Positions 47,385-64,000 of a stretch of 64,000 nt of DNA are shown one piece after another; the first letter of the stretch is position 1, and each line of letters starts with the position of its first letter. The stretch is from positions 2,983,197 through 3,047,196 of the forward strand of contig JASSKH010000030.1 in NCBI GenBank assembly GCA_031763025.1, written 5' to 3'. Below the pieces are notes generated by a model, which was given only the letters and a program-made list of their open reading frames with translations, was not told where the DNA came from and searched no databases. This stretch comes from Macrocystis pyrifera (taxonomy: Eukaryota; Sar; Phaeophyceae; Laminariales; Laminariaceae). Made by a program: the position numbers and the translations under genes.

Positions 47385-48170
47385 AGTATTGAATCTACAG
47401 CAGTAAGAGCCCACCCTTCACTCCAAGACACAGCGCGTCCGTCTCAAGAGCAGCGACGAGGTTGTTGAACCCACACCTCCCTTGCCTCACCGAACCAGAC
47501 CCCGACCAAGCTCTGCTCTAGACATAGCCGAGAACGGGGACGAGAGTCCACTGCAAGCCGGAACTGCCACGTGGCGGGCGCGAGGTCGTTCGCTACAGCA
47601 TGCCGGTGGCACACGACGAGAAGGTCTTCCACCGTTGCAGTGCCATGTTCCACGTACCGGTAGGGTTGCATGGGCTCTGTGTGACGGTCGTCTGGTGATG
47701 GAGTGGGCAAATGCAGGTCATCGCTTGCGCGGGAAGGTCGTCAATGATGGTTGGCCATGTGTCGAACGGGAGGCGCGACCTAGTCGTGAGTGGTCCATGC
47801 CCATGCAGAGGCTTCAGCGGATGGAGGCATAGCAAGGACGGTTGGAGGGAGAACGCACAGGGCCTTCATCAACATTTTGAAGAGGGCCCAGTGAAACAGT
47901 AGCGGCAGGCAGCAGATGAAACAATCAGGGGGGCCCCGAGTAGACATCCCACCCAACATAATACGAACACCAAACTGTTGGGGTTTTCGGGGTTCCGTTT
48001 TACACCTCGATCTTCGACATACGATACGCCCGTGGCACAGCCTGCGTTGCAAAGGAGTCCATCGTCTGGCGGGGTGGTGGATCTGTGGTCTACCGGGCTC
48101 GAAAGCGAAGGCTGCTACACCACTGTATTCGAAGAGGCAGACACGGCCGTTTCATCGACCAAGTTGTGGA
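47385..48170. repeat. Dispersed repeat DR1, right copy
   Basis: Parallels 1-800 in order. The part at 47985-48165 also matches 21615-21800 in copy B (shared GTTGCAAAGGAGTCCATCGT). It ends about 300 bp upstream of the MGDG synthase start, so it makes up much of that gene's 5' flank. Confidence 0.65.
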
Positions 48171-48200
48171 ACGGTTCTACATATTCAGAGTTTGAGTACG

Positions 48201-48310
48201 AGTACCCAAGGGAGGGCAAAAGATACGCTCACGCGCGAGGACGCGAGGACGCCTGGGGTCAGGAGGACCAACTCAACGCAGAATCGGCACTCTCGCCACA
48301 GCCAGTAGCC
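48201..48310 (+). repeat. Short dispersed repeat (inverse of 1500-1611)
   Basis: Contains CACGCGCGAGGACGCGAGGA and CTCGCCACAGCC, matching the reverse complement of 1500-1611 and 24961-25078. Confidence 0.6.
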
Positions 48311-48424
48311 GGATTGCAACTCCTCCACTCAGCGGAAGACAGCGCCTTGAATCCGACGTGGTCTGGGCTTCATATTTCCCAGCAGATATCTTTGACGAAG
48401 GGGATCAATTTTTGTTTTACCTGA

Positions 48425-48440
48425 TACCAGGTACCTGGTA
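48425..48440. promoter_or_regulatory. Perfect 16-bp palindrome upstream of the MGDG synthase start
   Basis: TACCAGGTACCTGGTA is a perfect palindrome ending 27 bp before the ATG. The same 16-mer occurs in intron 4 (56450-56465), and its half TACCTGGTA or TACCAGGTA is spread through the window. A regulatory role is only a guess; it may be a repeat hallmark. Confidence 0.25.
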
Positions 48441-48467
48441 CAGTAACAGGTACACAACGCAAAGAGA

Positions 48468-61970
<13,503 letters not shown>

Positions 61971-62525
61971 CGCGCTTGCAGCAGCGGTAGCCCTTCTTGC
62001 TCTTCGCTTGCAGCGACCATGGACTCCAAAAGCTCGCTCCTAATCTCGCTGTTGTGGCTCTACTTCTTGCTCTTCTCGCTTTTTTTTCTTGTGATTCTTC
62101 TTTTTCCCTTCTTTCTTGTTTTATGCCAGGTATATTCCAGCTGTGTATTTTATTGTTCTCACGTGTTTTTGTGTACGACGTATAGTTGTATTTGCGAGCA
62201 CGAGAACGCTTACTGGTGTGGTTTTGTGTTTTCTCGTTGCTCTTTATGCTATTGCTCTTGCTCTTGTGGCTTTTGCTCTGGCGTTGGCGGACATGGCATT
62301 ACTACGGTACGATGCCGCCGGTCGTCCCGGTGGTATGGTGGTTATCCTCGAAAACTACTACTAGTAGCTGGTTCGATTCTCCGTAAGGAGATTTTATTTC
62401 TCGCGAGACACCAACTGCGGGAAGCGCCTTGCGTGGGCAACCACAATTCGACGCGAGTCAACGAGGGAAGAAAGTGCTGAACCCTACTCACGATAAAAAT
62501 TCATGGAGCAAACCATAGTGCTGGT
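61971..62525. other. 3' flank of MGDG synthase
   Basis: Likely 3' UTR followed by intergenic sequence. Two rounds of CCCTTCTTGCTCTTCGCTTG-like words are present. No clear polyadenylation signal was identified. Hydrophobic frames at 62116-62364 are composition-driven. Confidence 0.4.

Positions 62526-62556
<31 letters not shown>
62526..62556. repeat. Poly-G run, 31 bases
   Basis: Followed by two inverted short-repeat G copies, with an 11-base G run between them (62633-62643) and another (62694-62704) after the second. Confidence 0.9.
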
Positions 62557-62576
62557 CGTACTCGTTTTTTGCTTGC

Positions 62577-62695
62577 CTTAATCATTTAACCATTCACCAC
62601 GCATCCCTTTCGAGACCGAGCGCGCGGTTGAAGGGGGGGGGGCGTACTCATTTGTTGCTTGCCTTTGTCATTTGACCATTGACCACGCATGCCGG
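62577..62695 (-). repeat. Two inverted copies of short repeat G
   Basis: AACCATTCACCACGCATCCC with TTTCGAGACCG, then CGTACTCATTTGTTGCTTGC with TTGACCATTGACCACGCATG; the reverse complement of the family at 56845-56910. Confidence 0.6.
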
Positions 62696-62734
62696 GGGGG
62701 GGGGAGGTGTCCTTCCACGTGACCCCGGATCTGA

Positions 62735-62815
62735 GGTACGAGTAGGAAAGAATCAGGAAAAATAAGGGCGAAAAAAACACCTGGTAAATGGGATGAGAAA
62801 AACCAAACAAACGCG
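62735..62815 (-). repeat. Partial DR3 repeat, inverted
   Basis: The reverse complement reads TTCTCATCCCATTTACCAGG, a pyrimidine-rich stretch, then CTCAGATCCGGGGTCAC, as at 55680-55770. Confidence 0.6.
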
Positions 62816-63832
62816 TATGTACGTGGTGGAGCCAATCATCCCTGAGCGCTCATCATCACGCCGGTGTTTACCTAACCCACATACGTACACCGACGCCCTC
62901 GTCACACCACAGTCCCATTGCGTGCGTCCCAGGCAAAAAAGCGATTTTTTTCTGGAGGTACCGGCATACTACAGTACGTACGGCTTCATAATTTATTTAT
63001 TTTTGTGTCGACCCGATTGTGGGTGATGAGGGCGAGGATGTACAACCCGAGTTGTCACACAAACACGTCTTCCACAGGCAGACATCCTCCGACAAGAGCA
63101 GGGCCGTGCGTGCGCGTGTCGCTTTCCCCCCCCGACGAATAAAAAAACAAAAGAGCAAAAAAGTATAAAGAAAGATGTATGTCTCGAAGTTGGTCGCGTT
63201 GTAGTTACCAAAAATACGTGTATACTTCTATATCTATACATGTATATATCTCATTTGTCTTGCACAGTATTGCCCAGAGTACTCCACGCTAGCATGTCCA
63301 GAACACTCACTGGTGTGATGGGCCGGGCCGGGATGGGTTCACGGGTGGGCTCTCATGGTAGGAGTACGCACGGGGTACATGAAGACACAGAGGAGAATAT
63401 TGAAGAGTCAATCGTAAAGTGCCATTCTTGCGGCACCGCCTCGATACGTACGAGGACGTAACCCGGGGGAGAAACATGCCAGTTGCCTCTACGTGCACCA
63501 GACGGTGACGCACAACCATCGCGTAATGTTTTTACTCCCAACAAGAATTTTACGCTGGCACCTGGTACCTGGGGTACACAGGTCATGGAAAGTTCATCGG
63601 GATAAGCCTCTCCACATCTTTTCAAAAGTCCGTTCTGACCTACTGAAAGACGCGTTCTACATTAGAGGTAGCACATATTCACTAAAATGCTTTCCGAATG
63701 ACGGGGTTCCTTAACCCGAAATCGTCGGAAAGCAAATCTTGTTTCGAAAAATGACTTTTTGGTATACTTGGATCACGGGATTATTCATCGGGATGCAATT
63801 TGAGTTTTGATGAAGTCAGTTTTCGGGTAAGG
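62816..63832. other. Intergenic stretch, no recognised gene
   Basis: Short unremarkable open frames only. TACCTGGTACC-type words recur near 63562. Nothing identifiable as an RNA gene or element end. Confidence 0.4.
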
Positions 63833-63918
63833 TATGGAGCTCCTCAAGTCAGGAGCCTCAGAAAAATTAGGTTGAATCTCTGTCGTAGAACGCCTCAACA
63901 GTATGGAGCTCCTCAAGT
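63833..63918. repeat. 17-bp direct repeat pair
   Basis: TATGGAGCTCCTCAAGT occurs at 63833-63849 and 63902-63918, 69 bp apart. An open frame through both repeats the peptide YGAPQV. The sequence continues beyond the window. Confidence 0.7.
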
Positions 63919-64000
63919 AATGAGTCCAGGAGAAAGTTATGATAGGAACCATGTAAGTATGTACCCCTTTCGTAGTATTCGTCTATGAACAGAAGAAAAA

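Overview
The window looks like nuclear DNA of a brown alga or close stramenopile relative (Ectocarpus-like). Three things point there. The one clearly recognisable gene, MGDG synthase, is split into nine exons by GT..AG introns of about 0.6 to 2.8 kb. Its N-terminus has the heterokont plastid-targeting form: a hydrophobic signal segment, then a Phe-containing cleavage motif. The intergenic and intronic DNA is dense in dispersed repeats, palindromic MITEs, trinucleotide arrays and homopolymer G/C runs. The species is an inference; no marker gene proves it.

Layout. 1-621: part of a dispersed repeat (DR1) that recurs at 47385-48170. 622-20740 and 21599-44136: two direct copies (A and B) of a unit of about 20.1 kb, differing by roughly one or two percent by eye. 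They are separated by an 852-bp insertion (20747-21598) flanked by an 8-bp direct repeat. Copy B also carries a broken LTR retrotransposon remnant (21845-24310) with a 4-bp target duplication, and its empty site is preserved in copy A. The unit is mostly non-coding repeat DNA. It holds one plausible minus-strand gene of unknown function, open in copy B (33560-34486) and frameshifted in copy A (10115-11022), with a possible further exon beside it.

44137-48467 is repeat-rich and low-complexity. It contains two minus-strand exon candidates with good splice signals (45146-45301 and 45355-45520). 48468-61970 is the MGDG synthase gene, which would make the main plastid galactolipid. Exon 8 carries one extra C relative to the expected reading frame. 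Its introns collect most of the window's MITEs and a (AGT)n array of about 530 bp with a MITE lodged in its end. 61971-64000 is repeat-rich with no recognised gene.

No rRNA, convincing tRNA, CRISPR, bacterial operon or intact mobile element was found. All calls come from reading the sequence; no homology search was run.
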